Positions 38,247-47,386 of a stretch of 64,000 bases of DNA are shown piece after piece. Position 1 is the first letter of the stretch. Every line of letters starts with the position of its first letter. The stretch covers positions 121,389-185,388 of the forward strand of contig JAJZJX010000001.1 of NCBI GenBank assembly GCA_021850985.1, read 5' to 3'. The translations under genes and the position numbers were made by a program. This stretch comes from a bacterium (lineage in GTDB: Bacteria > SZUA-79 > Acidulodesulfobacterales > Acidulodesulfobacteraceae). The notes beneath the pieces were generated by a model. It did not search any database, had not been told where the DNA came from, and worked only from the letters and a program-made list of their open reading frames with translations.

Positions 38247-41219
38247 ATGAACGGCGAAAAAGAAAACAACTCGGAAATAATCACGATAGAAATTGACGGC
38301 AAAATCGTTAAAGCGGAAAAAGGAATTACCGTACTTCGGGCGGCAAAACAAAACGGCATATATATTCCAGCGCTTTGCGATTATAAAGATTTATTGCCTT
38401 ACGGTTCATGCAGGCTTTGCGGAGTTATAGTAGAAGGCAGGAAAGGATATTTTGCTTCATGCTCTTTATATGCAGAAGAAGGCATGAAAATAAAGACCGT
38501 TTCTGATGAGCTTTTTTCTTTAAAAAAGACTTTAATGGAACTTTATCTTTCCGATCATCCTAACGACTGTCTCACATGCTTTAAAAACGGTCTTTGCGAA
38601 CTTCAAACTGCGGCGTCTTATTTTGACTTAAACGGAATAAGATTCAGGGGAAAAAGCCATCTAAACCTTTCAATAGATAATTCAAATCCTTATTTTTTAT
38701 TTGACCCTAAAAGATGTGTAGTTTGCGCAAGATGCGTAAGGGCTTGTGCGGAAATACAGGGAAATTTTGCGCTTACGGTTGCAGGAAGAGGTTTTAATTC
38801 GGTTGTAAAAGCCGGATGGAACAGAGAAGGCAATTTTTTTAATTCCGAATGCGTTTCTTGCGGCGCTTGTGTAAAAGCTTGTCCGACCGGCGCGCTTATT
38901 GAAAAAAGCTTAGCCGATTACGGCAAACCTTTTAAAAGCACAACAACGACTTGCGGCTACTGCGGAGTCGGATGCTCTTTTAACATTGAAACGAAAGGAG
39001 ATAATATTATAAGGGCTGTTCCTGTTGACGACAGCCTTTCGAATTACGGACGCTCCTGCATTAAAGGAAGGTTTTCTTTCGGCTACGCCAAAAGCCCAGA
39101 GAGACTTAAAAAGCCGCTAATAAGAGAAAATATAGATTTGCCTTTCAGGGAGGTTTCGTGGGAAGAAGCCTTCGGTTTTATCGCCGAAAGATTTAAGAAT
39201 ATTCAGCATAAATATGGAATTAACGCCTTAGGCGCAATCAGTTCGTCAAGATGTACCAACGAAGAAAATTACTTGATGCAAAAACTAGTCAGGGCTGCTT
39301 TTCATAATAATAATATCGATACATGCGCAAGAGTTTGTCATCAGCCTACGGGTTATGGTCTCGGCGTCGCTTTCGGAGCCGGTGCGGGAACGCAGGATTT
39401 AAGTTCCGTTTTTTACTCTGACGTTATAATGATTATCGGCTCAAATCCTACGGAAGCGCATCCTGTCGCAGGCTCTTTTATAAGGCAGGCTGCCCGTAAG
39501 GGAGCAAAACTGATAGTAATAGACCCTAGGAAAACCGAGGTTGCAAGGTCGCCTCACGTTGCCGCAAGTTATCACTTAAGGCCGCTTCCTGGAACCAACG
39601 TCATACTTCTTAATTCAATGGCTTATTATATTTTAAAAGAAAATTTAATTAAAAAAGATTTTATAGCAACAAGATGCGACGAAGAGTCTTTTAAGTTATG
39701 GGCTGATTTTATACTTAACGAATCTAATTCGCCTGAAGCCGCATCGAAAATCAGCGGCGTTCCGGCAGAATTTATCGAAGGGGCGGCACGACTTTATGCG
39801 GAAGCTCAAGCCGCGTCTATTTTTTACGGTCTCGGAGTAACCGAACATCTTCAGGGTTCTACAGGAGTTCTTGCGATAGCTAATTTAGCAATGGCGACGG
39901 GAAATATAGGCAGAAAAGGTACGGGCGTTTCTCCTCTAAGAGGACAGAACAACGTTCAGGGAGCGGCGGACATGGGGGCAGAGCCTTCGACGCTCCCGGG
40001 CTACAGGCATATTTCCGACGAAAAGACGAGAACTTTATATGAAAAAATTTGGAACGTAAAATTGGACGACTTACCGGGCATGAGGCTTCCGGATATGTTA
40101 AGGGGCGGATTGGACGGCAGATTTAAAGGTATATATATAATGGGAGAAGACATAGTTCAAACCGATCCCGATTCAAACAGAATAATTGAATCTTTAAGAA
40201 ATATGGATACCGTAGTCGTCCACGATTTGTTCAAAACCGTTACCTCGGAGCATGCTCACGTCATACTCCCTGGTTCATCTTTTTTAGAAAAAGACGGCAC
40301 TTTTACGAATTGGGAAAGAAGGGTACAGAGGGTAAGAAAAGTTATAGAGCCGGTAGCGGGTTTGCAGGACTGGCAGGTAATCGCAAGACTTTCAAAATCG
40401 TTAGGCTATAATATGTATTATTATAATCCTTCCGAAATAATGGATGAAATTGCAATTACTACGCCTCAGTTTTCGGGACTCAGCTATGAATTGCTTGATA
40501 AAAAAGGTTCAATTCAGTGGCCGGTTAATTCCGAAAATCCCGAAGGTACGCCTATTTTGCATAAAGAGAAGTTCGCAAGAGGCAAAGGCAGGTTTGCTAT
40601 TACGAAACACATAGGTTCCAAAGATTTTATATCGGAAGAATATCCTTTTATTTTAACCACCGTAAGAAATCTTTTCCAGTATAACTGTTCAAATAATACC
40701 AGAAGGAGTTTTAACAGTTTATGGTACGGACAAGACGTTTTGGAAATCTGCGAAGAAGATGCCGAAGCTTTATCGATAAAAGACGGCAGTTTAGTTACCG
40801 TAAAAAGCAAAAAGGGTTCGGTTACCCTTAACGCTAAAATCAGCAAAAGAGTTATGAAAGGGGTAGTCGCTACCACCTTTCACTTTCCCGAACTTAAAAC
40901 CAACGTTTTAACCAGCGAATACGCCGACTGGTCAACCGAAACCCCCGAATATAAAGTAACGGCGGTTGCTATAAGCAAAGTCTACAAGCCTTTTGCTTCA
41001 AGAAATTATAATCCTTTATTTAAAGGAGACGAAGAAATTAAATCTATGTTTTTAGACATCTGCAGGATTTTTGCTCCGTATCCTATTGAAATTGCGGCGG
41101 AAGAAATTCAAAACCACGTCAACAAATACTGGGAACCGTTTTTACGCAAAAAACTCTTTGAGATATACGCCTGCGACGAAAACAGTTTTAAAACGGCTAT
41201 AATAAAAGCGATAGTATGA
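38247..41219 (+). CDS. fdhA: Formate dehydrogenase alpha subunit (NAD-linked, Cys type)
   Basis: 990 residues. N-terminal [2Fe-2S] domain (ALCDYKDLLPYGSCRLCG), His/Cys cluster (SDHPNDCLTC), two [4Fe-4S] motifs (CVVCARCVRAC and CVSCGACVKAC), then the catalytic domain with its own cluster (CGYCGVGCSF...CIKGRF). The metal ligand is the cysteine in CARVCHQPTGYG, followed by the catalytic histidine; selenoprotein homologues have Sec there. NNVQGAADMG supplies the conserved substrate arginine region. It oxidises formate to CO2, or reduces CO2, in the cytoplasm. Confidence 0.92.
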   Translation: MNGEKENNSEIITIEIDGKIVKAEKGITVLRAAKQNGIYIPALCDYKDLLPYGSCRLCGVIVEGRKGYFASCSLYAEEGMKIKTVSDELFSLKKTLMELYLSDHPNDCLTCFKNGLCELQTAASYFDLNGIRFRGKSHLNLSIDNSNPYFLFDPKRCVVCARCVRACAEIQGNFALTVAGRGFNSVVKAGWNREGNFFNSECVSCGACVKACPTGALIEKSLADYGKPFKSTTTTCGYCGVGCSFNIETKGDNIIRAVPVDDSLSNYGRSCIKGRFSFGYAKSPERLKKPLIRENIDLPFREVSWEEAFGFIAERFKNIQHKYGINALGAISSSRCTNEENYLMQKLVRAAFHNNNIDTCARVCHQPTGYGLGVAFGAGAGTQDLSSVFYSDVIMIIGSNPTEAHPVAGSFIRQAARKGAKLIVIDPRKTEVARSPHVAASYHLRPLPGTNVILLNSMAYYILKENLIKKDFIATRCDEESFKLWADFILNESNSPEAASKISGVPAEFIEGAARLYAEAQAASIFYGLGVTEHLQGSTGVLAIANLAMATGNIGRKGTGVSPLRGQNNVQGAADMGAEPSTLPGYRHISDEKTRTLYEKIWNVKLDDLPGMRLPDMLRGGLDGRFKGIYIMGEDIVQTDPDSNRIIESLRNMDTVVVHDLFKTVTSEHAHVILPGSSFLEKDGTFTNWERRVQRVRKVIEPVAGLQDWQVIARLSKSLGYNMYYYNPSEIMDEIAITTPQFSGLSYELLDKKGSIQWPVNSENPEGTPILHKEKFARGKGRFAITKHIGSKDFISEEYPFILTTVRNLFQYNCSNNTRRSFNSLWYGQDVLEICEEDAEALSIKDGSLVTVKSKKGSVTLNAKISKRVMKGVVATTFHFPELKTNVLTSEYADWSTETPEYKVTAVAISKVYKPFASRNYNPLFKGDEEIKSMFLDICRIFAPYPIEIAAEEIQNHVNKYWEPFLRKKLFEIYACDENSFKTAIIKAIV

Positions 41220-41240
41220 AATTAACAAAGATTATGATTT

Positions 41241-41546
41241 TTATTTAATAATAACGCCTGTTCTTTTTGCGACTTCGTAAATATTTTTATTATCGGTAAA
41301 ATTATTTACAACAATATCTATAGCCTGTTCGCCAATTTTTTTATCGAGCGCTACTGCATAAGAAATTTTTTTTTTGTATAGCTCTCTAGGGCTTAGGGGT
41401 AGTTTTGTTTCTATATATATATCTATGTCCCCGCCTCTTTTATCATCATCGGTTCTTGAGCCGAAAATATAAATTTCGGCGTTTTCTCCGAAATAAACTT
41501 TAGCCGTTTTCTTTATAAAATCCAATTCTTCTTTTTTTAATCTCAT
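41241..41546 (-). CDS. mntA: MNT-type nucleotidyltransferase (antitoxin of a HEPN/MNT pair)
   Basis: 101 residues with the minimal nucleotidyltransferase motif IFGSRTDDDKRGGDIDIYIET (GSR...D-x-D). Such proteins AMPylate and silence their HEPN partner. Its ATG overlaps the stop codon of the HEPN gene (ATGA at 41543-41546), so the two are translationally coupled. It is convergent with fdhA. Confidence 0.8.
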   Translation of the reverse strand: MRLKKEELDFIKKTAKVYFGENAEIYIFGSRTDDDKRGGDIDIYIETKLPLSPRELYKKKISYAVALDKKIGEQAIDIVVNNFTDNKNIYEVAKRTGVIIK

Positions 41547-42082
41547 AATAAAAGTTCGTCAATATAATCCTGCTTTATTTGGAAATCTTTAATATCTACA
41601 TTATATGGTTTTAAAATATTTTCTATTACGTAGGCGTTAGTTTTACAATATATAGTTAAAATATTTTTCGCTTTAAAAAACGATTCGTTTAATTGCTCAA
41701 CATTTTCTTTGTCGTCTTCCGGATATTCATGGGTAAAATTATTTCTTATTTTTCTTATCTCGTGCCATTCGTCAACGTTGTCGATTATATGATATTTTTC
41801 CATATAATTTACAATATTAATGAAAGACATAGTTTCCGTGTCAATATTGTTTTCCTGCAATATCTGTTGAAAAAGTTTGCCAATTCTATCTTGCAATTTT
41901 GTAAATCTAAGGATATAAGAATCGATGAGGGTAGTTTCTTCGCTTGATAAATTATTATATTTTTCAATAGACAACGGCATAAAGCGGCGCATTTCGTTTA
42001 TGTCGTAAACAATTTTATAAATATGTTTATTGCATTCTATTAAAGAGCTTTTTAATCTCAATATTGTAATTTCTTCTTCCAT
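41543..42082 (-). CDS. hepT: HEPN-domain protein (toxin partner)
   Basis: 179 residues, all helical. RKIRNNFTHEYP carries the R-x4-H RNase motif of HEPN toxins. Paired with the MNT gene it forms the common HEPN/MNT toxin-antitoxin unit, in which the HEPN protein cleaves RNA. At 179 residues it is longer than the minimal HepT, with a C-terminal extension after residue 140. An ATG is the only reasonable start; no strong ribosome site. Confidence 0.75.
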   Translation of the reverse strand: MEEEITILRLKSSLIECNKHIYKIVYDINEMRRFMPLSIEKYNNLSSEETTLIDSYILRFTKLQDRIGKLFQQILQENNIDTETMSFINIVNYMEKYHIIDNVDEWHEIRKIRNNFTHEYPEDDKENVEQLNESFFKAKNILTIYCKTNAYVIENILKPYNVDIKDFQIKQDYIDELLL

Positions 42083-42551
42083 CTTGTAAGCAACATTGCA
42101 CCGTACATGTTTATATAAATTATATCATATTTTATTTATGCGAAAAAGTGTTCAAAAAACCTCTGATTCATAAAAAATTAGTTAAATAAATTATGAATCT
42201 TTTATCTTCTGCCATAGGCAGTGTTTTTAAATTTTTCTCTAATATAAACCAAAATTTCCGATATAAATCCAAAAATATAATTTTCTATTGGAAATTTTGG
42301 GAATAAATACATATATTAATTGATAATAAGTATATTATGTTATGCAAGATATTTTGATAAAAGCTTTTATGACATTTCAAATGTTATTATAATTTATATA
42401 ATAGAAACCGTCAACAGTAAGACCTGGACCGCAATTAATAATAGTTTTTATTTTTTTAGATAATAATAAAATTTCTATTGCAGAATCAAGGATTAAAATT
42501 TTACTTGATTTTAAAACGATGTTTTATTATAATTAAAATAACTTTTAAAAA
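42083..42551. other. Gene-poor AT-rich gap
   Basis: About 470 bp without an ORF I can support. Shortly before the aldehyde dehydrogenase remnant there is no recognisable coding signal, consistent with decayed DNA. A short reverse-strand stretch near 42401-42460 reads like a protein end (NCGPGLTVDG) but is too short to name. Confidence 0.4.
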
Positions 42552-42831
42552 TATAATTTTTCTGAAAACATCATTCCTGTCACATTGGAGCTTGGCGGTA
42601 AATCGCCGAATATTTTTTTGACAGTGTTATGGAAAAAGATGATAATTTTTTAAATAAAGCACAGGTAAACAAATTTACAAAAGGTATTCAGGCAGGACGC
42701 GTATGGGTAAATTGTTATCATTTATATCCTGCGCATGCTTCATTCGGCGGCTATAAAAAATCAGGTATTGGGCGAGAAACCCACATGATGATGTTAAATC
42801 AGTATCGTCATACTAAAGCAGAGATTTATTT
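42552..42831 (+). pseudogene. Aldehyde dehydrogenase remnant (frameshift and internal deletion)
   Basis: One frame reads [21 protein letters not shown], the NAD-aldehyde dehydrogenase active-site approach. A lost base after NIF moves it to the frame [15 protein letters not shown]. The catalytic core is then missing, and the text jumps to [32 protein letters not shown], the normal C-terminal part. The track ORF 42629-42904 is the last piece read on past the gene end. No start codon or N-terminus remains. It was an AldA/ExaC-type enzyme. Confidence 0.85.
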
Positions 42832-43038
42832 ATTGGTGAAATTCATGAATGTAAATTTTATATGTCTGCTGACCAATTTGAATATTATAAAAATATGCAT
42901 TTAACAATAGATGTTATTAAAGGCAAGGGTTCTAGTTTTTCATTAGAAATTCCTTTAGGAGTAAGATTTATAGCTAAATCAAGACTGCTTACCGATGAAG
43001 AATTAGAAAATATTAGGTATCCTGAAACATCAGATTGA
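42832..43038 (+). pseudogene. DUF779 protein remnant fused to the aldehyde dehydrogenase tail
   Basis: In the frame starting at 42832 the sequence reads [20 protein letters not shown] and then [23 protein letters not shown] to TGA. This is the C-terminal half of DUF779, a small protein often encoded beside alcohol/aldehyde dehydrogenases. Its N-terminal half and the intergenic spacer are gone, so a deletion joined the two reading frames. The pair is the scar of an ald-DUF779 operon. Confidence 0.75.
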
Positions 43039-43122
43039 ATAATTTTGATAAAAATTTTCGATAATAATCATATGTTAATTGTAAACAAATAAGTTGAAAA
43101 TATAAAATATAAAGGTACTATT

Positions 43123-43419
43123 ATGAGCTATATATTGTCATTAAGCATGTTCCCAGTAGATAAGGGAGAATCTTTAAGTGGATATGTTTCAAAGGTATCT
43201 AAGATAATTGACGACTCCGGGCTAAATTATGTTATAACACCAATGGCTACCATAATAGAAAGCGAAAATATCGACAGTCTTTTAAGTATTGTTAGAAAAG
43301 GCTTTGAAGTTCTTGAAGAAAATTCAAACCGCGTATATGCTAATATCGCTATTGATTACAGGAAATCAGGGCTCGGAAGACTGGAGCAAAAAGTTAAATC
43401 TTTGAAATCTAAAATCTAA
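43123..43419 (+). CDS. MTH1187-family thiamine-binding protein
   Basis: 98 residues of the MTH1187/YkoF-like fold: SLSMFPVDKGESLSGYVSKVSKIIDDSGLNY, then VITPMATIIES and a C-terminal KSGLGRLEQKVKS. Members bind thiamine or related ligands as tetramers, but the cellular role is unclear. It stands alone between a pseudogene and a convergent transporter. The ATG at 43123 is preceded by AAAGG. Confidence 0.75.
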   Translation: MSYILSLSMFPVDKGESLSGYVSKVSKIIDDSGLNYVITPMATIIESENIDSLLSIVRKGFEVLEENSNRVYANIAIDYRKSGLGRLEQKVKSLKSKI

Positions 43420-43494
43420 AATTGGATTAATAGCAATCTTATATTAATTATGTTTATATTAATTATGCTTGGTTATGCCGCAAATCTTATGCTG

Positions 43495-44391
43495 TTAAAC
43501 AATTAAGACTGTAAGCATTAAAATTCCGAGTAAAATTATAAAAGAGCCCTGATAAATTCTTAATGTTTTAGCTGCGGAATTTTTGGAAATATAAGCTCCT
43601 GCTTTAGAGCCAATTAATGCGCCTACTCCTAAGGGTATAATATAAACAGCTAAATTAAAGGGGTTCTTAACGTAGTAAAAATGAATCAGTCCACCGATTA
43701 AAGAAATAATTGCCATAATCGATATAATGGTCGAAAATGCAATTCTTGGAGGTATTTGCTCGACGGCGGTCAAAAAAGTTCCCGTTATTCCTCCTATGCC
43801 GATTCCCATAAAGCCTGAAATGAAACCTGCTATTAAAGAAAAGATGTTTATGGCAACAGGGCTTTTTATTTCGTAGTCGTATGCAGTTCCGTTTGTTTCT
43901 TTAAGCTTTTTTCTTATATGTCCTCTAAAATAACTCCGGCTATCGATTTCGTTATTTTTTAGTGCTTCTTCGCCCTGCTTATCGCAATAATTAATTTTAA
44001 CCGCCGCCTGTTTTTTTATCGCAATAAGCGAAAATATTCCTATGCCTATTACTATTATCGAAAAAATCCATTTAAATTGATTTGCAGGAATATAATTGCT
44101 TAAAACCGAACCTGCTATAATGCCAAGTAGCGCAGGAATAGAAACCATTATAAAAAGATGCCTGTCAATAGCTCTGTCTTTGTAAAAAATGTATGAGCCG
44201 CCTGCAGTGCTTATCATTATGGTAAAAAGCGACAAACCGCTCGATTCTAACGGAGACAAATGCATATAGAATATAAAAAACGGAACTAATAATATTCCGC
44301 CGCCGATCCCTATAGCGTTTCCTACTATACCTACTAAAATAGCGGTTATAAAAAGCGTGAAATATATTAAAATCAGATTTAAAAAATGCAT
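43495..44391 (-). CDS. TauE/SafE-family sulfite/organosulfur exporter or permease
   Basis: 298 residues with eight or nine helices. GNAIGIGGGILLVPF near the N-terminus and GFMGIGIGGITGTFLTAV in the second half are the duplicated family signatures. A charged loop of about 45 residues separates the halves. Members move sulfite, sulfoacetate or related anions. The substrate here is not evident. Confidence 0.85.
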   Translation of the reverse strand: MHFLNLILIYFTLFITAILVGIVGNAIGIGGGILLVPFFIFYMHLSPLESSGLSLFTIMISTAGGSYIFYKDRAIDRHLFIMVSIPALLGIIAGSVLSNYIPANQFKWIFSIIVIGIGIFSLIAIKKQAAVKINYCDKQGEEALKNNEIDSRSYFRGHIRKKLKETNGTAYDYEIKSPVAINIFSLIAGFISGFMGIGIGGITGTFLTAVEQIPPRIAFSTIISIMAIISLIGGLIHFYYVKNPFNLAVYIIPLGVGALIGSKAGAYISKNSAAKTLRIYQGSFIILLGILMLTVLIV

Positions 44392-44564
44392 ATTTATATT
44401 TTTGGATAGCGGTTAATATCCCAATTATTTCATTATTTGCATTGTTTAATTACGATGCCAAATTTTAGTAATATGTGTGCGGTTAAAATCGAAATAGGTG
44501 TCCAGTTGCGACAGAAACTTACAAGCTATTTTTTTAGAGCCGCAAACTTTTATTAAAAGGGCGG

Positions 44565-45395
44565 TTATTTTGCCGCATTTAACTTCTTTGATTGTTTTTT
44601 AATGATATCGAATTGCCAGGCAAGTTCTGAGATTATTTGGTTATTAGACGTTATAGTAATCTTTCCCAATAAATCTTCCCTATGTGAAATTATCCCTATA
44701 GATAATTCTTCGGATATCGCAAAACTGGCGTACGGCAACATTTTATCTAATTCGTTTTGAAAAACGTAAAATACATCGATATTATTTTTTGCCTGTTCAT
44801 TCATAATTTCTTTCATTTTGGTAAAATCATCCTCGTTCTTTAAAATAAATATTCGTTCGATATGAACGCCTCTTTTTGCCTGCCTGTAATTTTGCTGCGT
44901 GTGTTCTGTCACATCCTTGCCGTATCCCCAATAAAACGGTTCTATAAGATTGCTTACAACCTTAAACGACTGCCCCGGTTTTAATTCTTTCAATACAATT
45001 AATTTAGCGGCGTAAATATCATGAAAAATAAAATCTCCGCCTTTTTCCGCCTGCTTTAATAGGGTATGAATTTTTTCAAAATCTTCTATTGCTATTTTCG
45101 TCGAAATATCCGATTTTTTCTTTTTAAGCTTGTTATACAGCATTATAGTTTCATTAATAGAGATTTGTTCCCTGAGAGGCAGTTCCAGCGACGGAAAAGC
45201 AGCCTTTAATCTTTTTTCAAGATTATCGATGGCTATTACAATTTCCGCAAGAATAGCGGCTAATGCAAAAGCCAATACGATTACTATTTTCGTGGAAACG
45301 CTTAAATGGAAATATGCTCCTAACCAAAATGTGAAAACTATAAATAAAATGCCGAATATTCCTATTAGCAGGCGCAAAAATATAACCCTCGACAT
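44565..45395 (-). CDS. Uncharacterised two-helix membrane protein with large C-terminal domain
   Basis: The track starts at 45473. I prefer the ATG at 45395 (MSRVIFLRLLIG) because AAGGGG lies just before it. That gives about 276 residues. Two hydrophobic helices at the N-terminus are followed by a coiled region (RLKAAFPSL to KKKKSDIS) and a soluble alpha/beta domain of about 170 residues with FYWGYGKDVTEHTQQNYRQAKRGV. I recognise no family. The domain ends Lys-rich. Confidence 0.6.
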   Translation of the reverse strand: MSRVIFLRLLIGIFGILFIVFTFWLGAYFHLSVSTKIVIVLAFALAAILAEIVIAIDNLEKRLKAAFPSLELPLREQISINETIMLYNKLKKKKSDISTKIAIEDFEKIHTLLKQAEKGGDFIFHDIYAAKLIVLKELKPGQSFKVVSNLIEPFYWGYGKDVTEHTQQNYRQAKRGVHIERIFILKNEDDFTKMKEIMNEQAKNNIDVFYVFQNELDKMLPYASFAISEELSIGIISHREDLLGKITITSNNQIISELAWQFDIIKKQSKKLNAAK

Positions 45396-45518
45396 TACAT
45401 TTCCCCTTAATAATAAAATTAATATATTAATCGATGATATTTGTATTATACAAGATTTTATTATATCGGGCAATATTGCGTCGCTTCATTAGCAGCTATT
45501 TTTACCTGTTTTGGGTTC

Positions 45519-45537
45519 AGGCGGCATTTAACCGCCT
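45519..45537. terminator. Short GC hairpin, possible terminator
   Basis: AGGCGG-CATTTAA-CCGCCT, followed on the plus strand by TTT. It lies in the gap between the two minus-strand genes 44565-45395 and 45665-46129. Weak evidence for termination. Confidence 0.3.
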
Positions 45538-45664
45538 TTCAAGGCAAATACTTTAAGGATCGAGAAAGCTTTTTTAATAGAAATAACAATTCAATATTAA
45601 ATTAAAATAAATTATATTTTTTTATCAATATTTATTTCAATAATGTCTAAAATAATTCTTTAAA

Positions 45665-46129
45665 TTATTTAATTAGTATAAAGTAAAATAAAGGCAGGCA
45701 AAGCAGTTCGTTTAGCAAAAACAGTTTTACCGACCATTTATGCAGGCTGTTAAACTTTTTTCTTTTCGGGTCGTTCTGCGGAGTATCGTCGATTGAACCC
45801 ATTTGCTCTTTAAGTGCGTTCATTTTTTTAGAAATGAAATTTTCGGAAAACAGCAATACAATAAGTATTATTATAGGAAGAACGAAAATGCTTAATACTG
45901 CGGCTTTTTTTGCATATAATATATAACCTGCAGCTATCATCAAAATCTGGGTAATATATCCGATTATGGAAAATTTGCCGAGAAGCGCGCCGACCATGCT
46001 GCCTGCTTCATGTCTAGACTTTAATGTTTTAAAGATATAAGGTGCGGCTATATAGCCTATAAATATACTTGAACCGAAAAAAATCGATAAACAGAATGTA
46101 TAAGCATATAATAAAACATTAATAAACAT
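45665..46129 (-). CDS. DUF4149/TMEM205-like membrane protein
   Basis: 154 residues with four helices. SIFFGSSIFIGYIAAPYIFKTL and the ending KRKKFNSLHKWSVKLFLLNELL resemble DUF4149 proteins. Function unknown. It sits 65 bp downstream of merR on the same strand, so it may be MerR-regulated, which makes a metal-linked membrane role possible but unproved. Confidence 0.6.
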   Translation of the reverse strand: MFINVLLYAYTFCLSIFFGSSIFIGYIAAPYIFKTLKSRHEAGSMVGALLGKFSIIGYITQILMIAAGYILYAKKAAVLSIFVLPIIILIVLLFSENFISKKMNALKEQMGSIDDTPQNDPKRKKFNSLHKWSVKLFLLNELLCLPLFYFILIK

Positions 46130-46194
46130 TTGCTGCCCCCAAAATTTATTATAATAATTTTAAATTTATTTATATTTATGCTACTTTAAAGATT

Positions 46195-46593
46195 TTATCT
46201 TTGAAATTTTAAAACGTTAAGCATTGGGCAATCGCCTTTATCCGTTTTTTTTGCTTCGCATTGGGATATAAGGTCAAGAAGCTCTTTTCGTATAATGCTT
46301 AATGAATTAATTTTTTTGTCGATTTCCGTAACCTTTTCCTGTGCCAGTTTTTTAACTCTGGAGCATGTGTTATTTTTTTCGTTGTCTATAGAAAAAATTT
46401 CCGCTATCTGTTTTAACGAAAACCCTATTTCTTTAGCATGTTTTATAAAACGCAAAACTTCGACGGCTTTTACGGGATATATTCTGTAGCCGGCTTCATT
46501 AGTAGCCGGTTTGTCTATTAATCCTATGCGTTCGTAGTATCTTACCGTCTGCACGTTTACCCCAGCCTCTTTGGCTAACTGTCCTATAGTCAT
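46195..46593 (-). CDS. merR: MerR-family regulator with the three mercury-binding cysteines
   Basis: 132 residues. The winged helix reads MTIGQLAKEAGVNVQTVRYYERIGLI. Three cysteines have MerR spacing: one starting the dimer helix (NNTCSRVKKLA), one at its end (LISQCEAK) and one in the loop (GDCPML). This favours Hg(II) over Cu or Zn sensing. It lies only 7 nt after rsmG and is probably co-transcribed with it. Its likely targets are the dyads at 34523 and 63883. Confidence 0.82.
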   Translation of the reverse strand: MTIGQLAKEAGVNVQTVRYYERIGLIDKPATNEAGYRIYPVKAVEVLRFIKHAKEIGFSLKQIAEIFSIDNEKNNTCSRVKKLAQEKVTEIDKKINSLSIIRKELLDLISQCEAKKTDKGDCPMLNVLKFQR

Positions 46594-46600
46594 TTATTAT

Positions 46601-47332
46601 TTACTTATAGATTATTTTAAATTTTGCTATCAGCCTGAAATTACCTTTTTTACCATCGTTATAATCTGTTTTATAGAACAATATTTGTTCTAAAGCGATT
46701 TTTTTCGATTTATATTTAAAAGATTCGATATTTTTAACTTCTTCGATTTTCGATAGAAATAAATATATATCAGTATCGTTTTTCAAATTCAAATTTTCTA
46801 TTAAACGGATAATTTCTGCGGCGTTAAAAGCCGCACGCGTAACTACGGCTGTTATTTGGTCATAATCTTTATAATTAAAAATATTAATATTTAAACATTT
46901 AAAATTGTTGAGACCCAATTTTCTTGCTACGGCTTTTTGAAAATTGCATTTTTTTAATACAGATTCTACGGAAATAATTTTTAAATCGGGCATTAATATA
47001 TTTATAATCACTCCTGGAAAACCTGCTCCAGAGCCTATGTCTAATATATAACCGCCGGTATTTGACGACAGCGTCCCCAGCGGGCTTAAAATTTTTATTA
47101 AATATGCGCTGTCAATAACATGCTTTTTAATAAATTCATCAATATCGGTAACGGTTGTTAAATTTATCTTTTTATTCCATTCTAAAAGCTCTTCGTAATA
47201 TAAATAAATTTTATCGATTTTTTCTTTTAAATTTTCAACATTGTTTTTATTGCCCGAAGGCAAAATACCGTAAGCTAATAAATAATTGTAAATGTTATCG
47301 GTAAATATATTCTTTGAAGAGGTATTGTCCAT
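46601..47332 (-). CDS. rsmG: 16S rRNA (guanine-N7)-methyltransferase RsmG
   Basis: 243 residues. The fold signature ILDIGSGAGFPGVIINILMPDLKIISVES is the SAM site of RsmG/GidB, preceded by the WNKKINLTTVTD helix and followed by VVTRAAFN. It methylates G527 of 16S rRNA. RsmG commonly neighbours parAB near the origin; here it neighbours a parS site instead, and no parA or parB is in view. Confidence 0.93.
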   Translation of the reverse strand: MDNTSSKNIFTDNIYNYLLAYGILPSGNKNNVENLKEKIDKIYLYYEELLEWNKKINLTTVTDIDEFIKKHVIDSAYLIKILSPLGTLSSNTGGYILDIGSGAGFPGVIINILMPDLKIISVESVLKKCNFQKAVARKLGLNNFKCLNINIFNYKDYDQITAVVTRAAFNAAEIIRLIENLNLKNDTDIYLFLSKIEEVKNIESFKYKSKKIALEQILFYKTDYNDGKKGNFRLIAKFKIIYK

Positions 47333-47386
47333 AATTTCATGATTTAAGCGTATATTTTAAGCATAATATGTGAAAAATCTTTATTT

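Noticed and set aside
38247-41219. FdhA as a selenoprotein
   Set aside because: The metal-ligand codon is a cysteine codon (CARVCH), with no in-frame TGA.
42629-42904. Track ORF of 91 residues as an intact gene
   Set aside because: It starts in the middle of an aldehyde dehydrogenase and ends out of frame in a DUF779 remnant.
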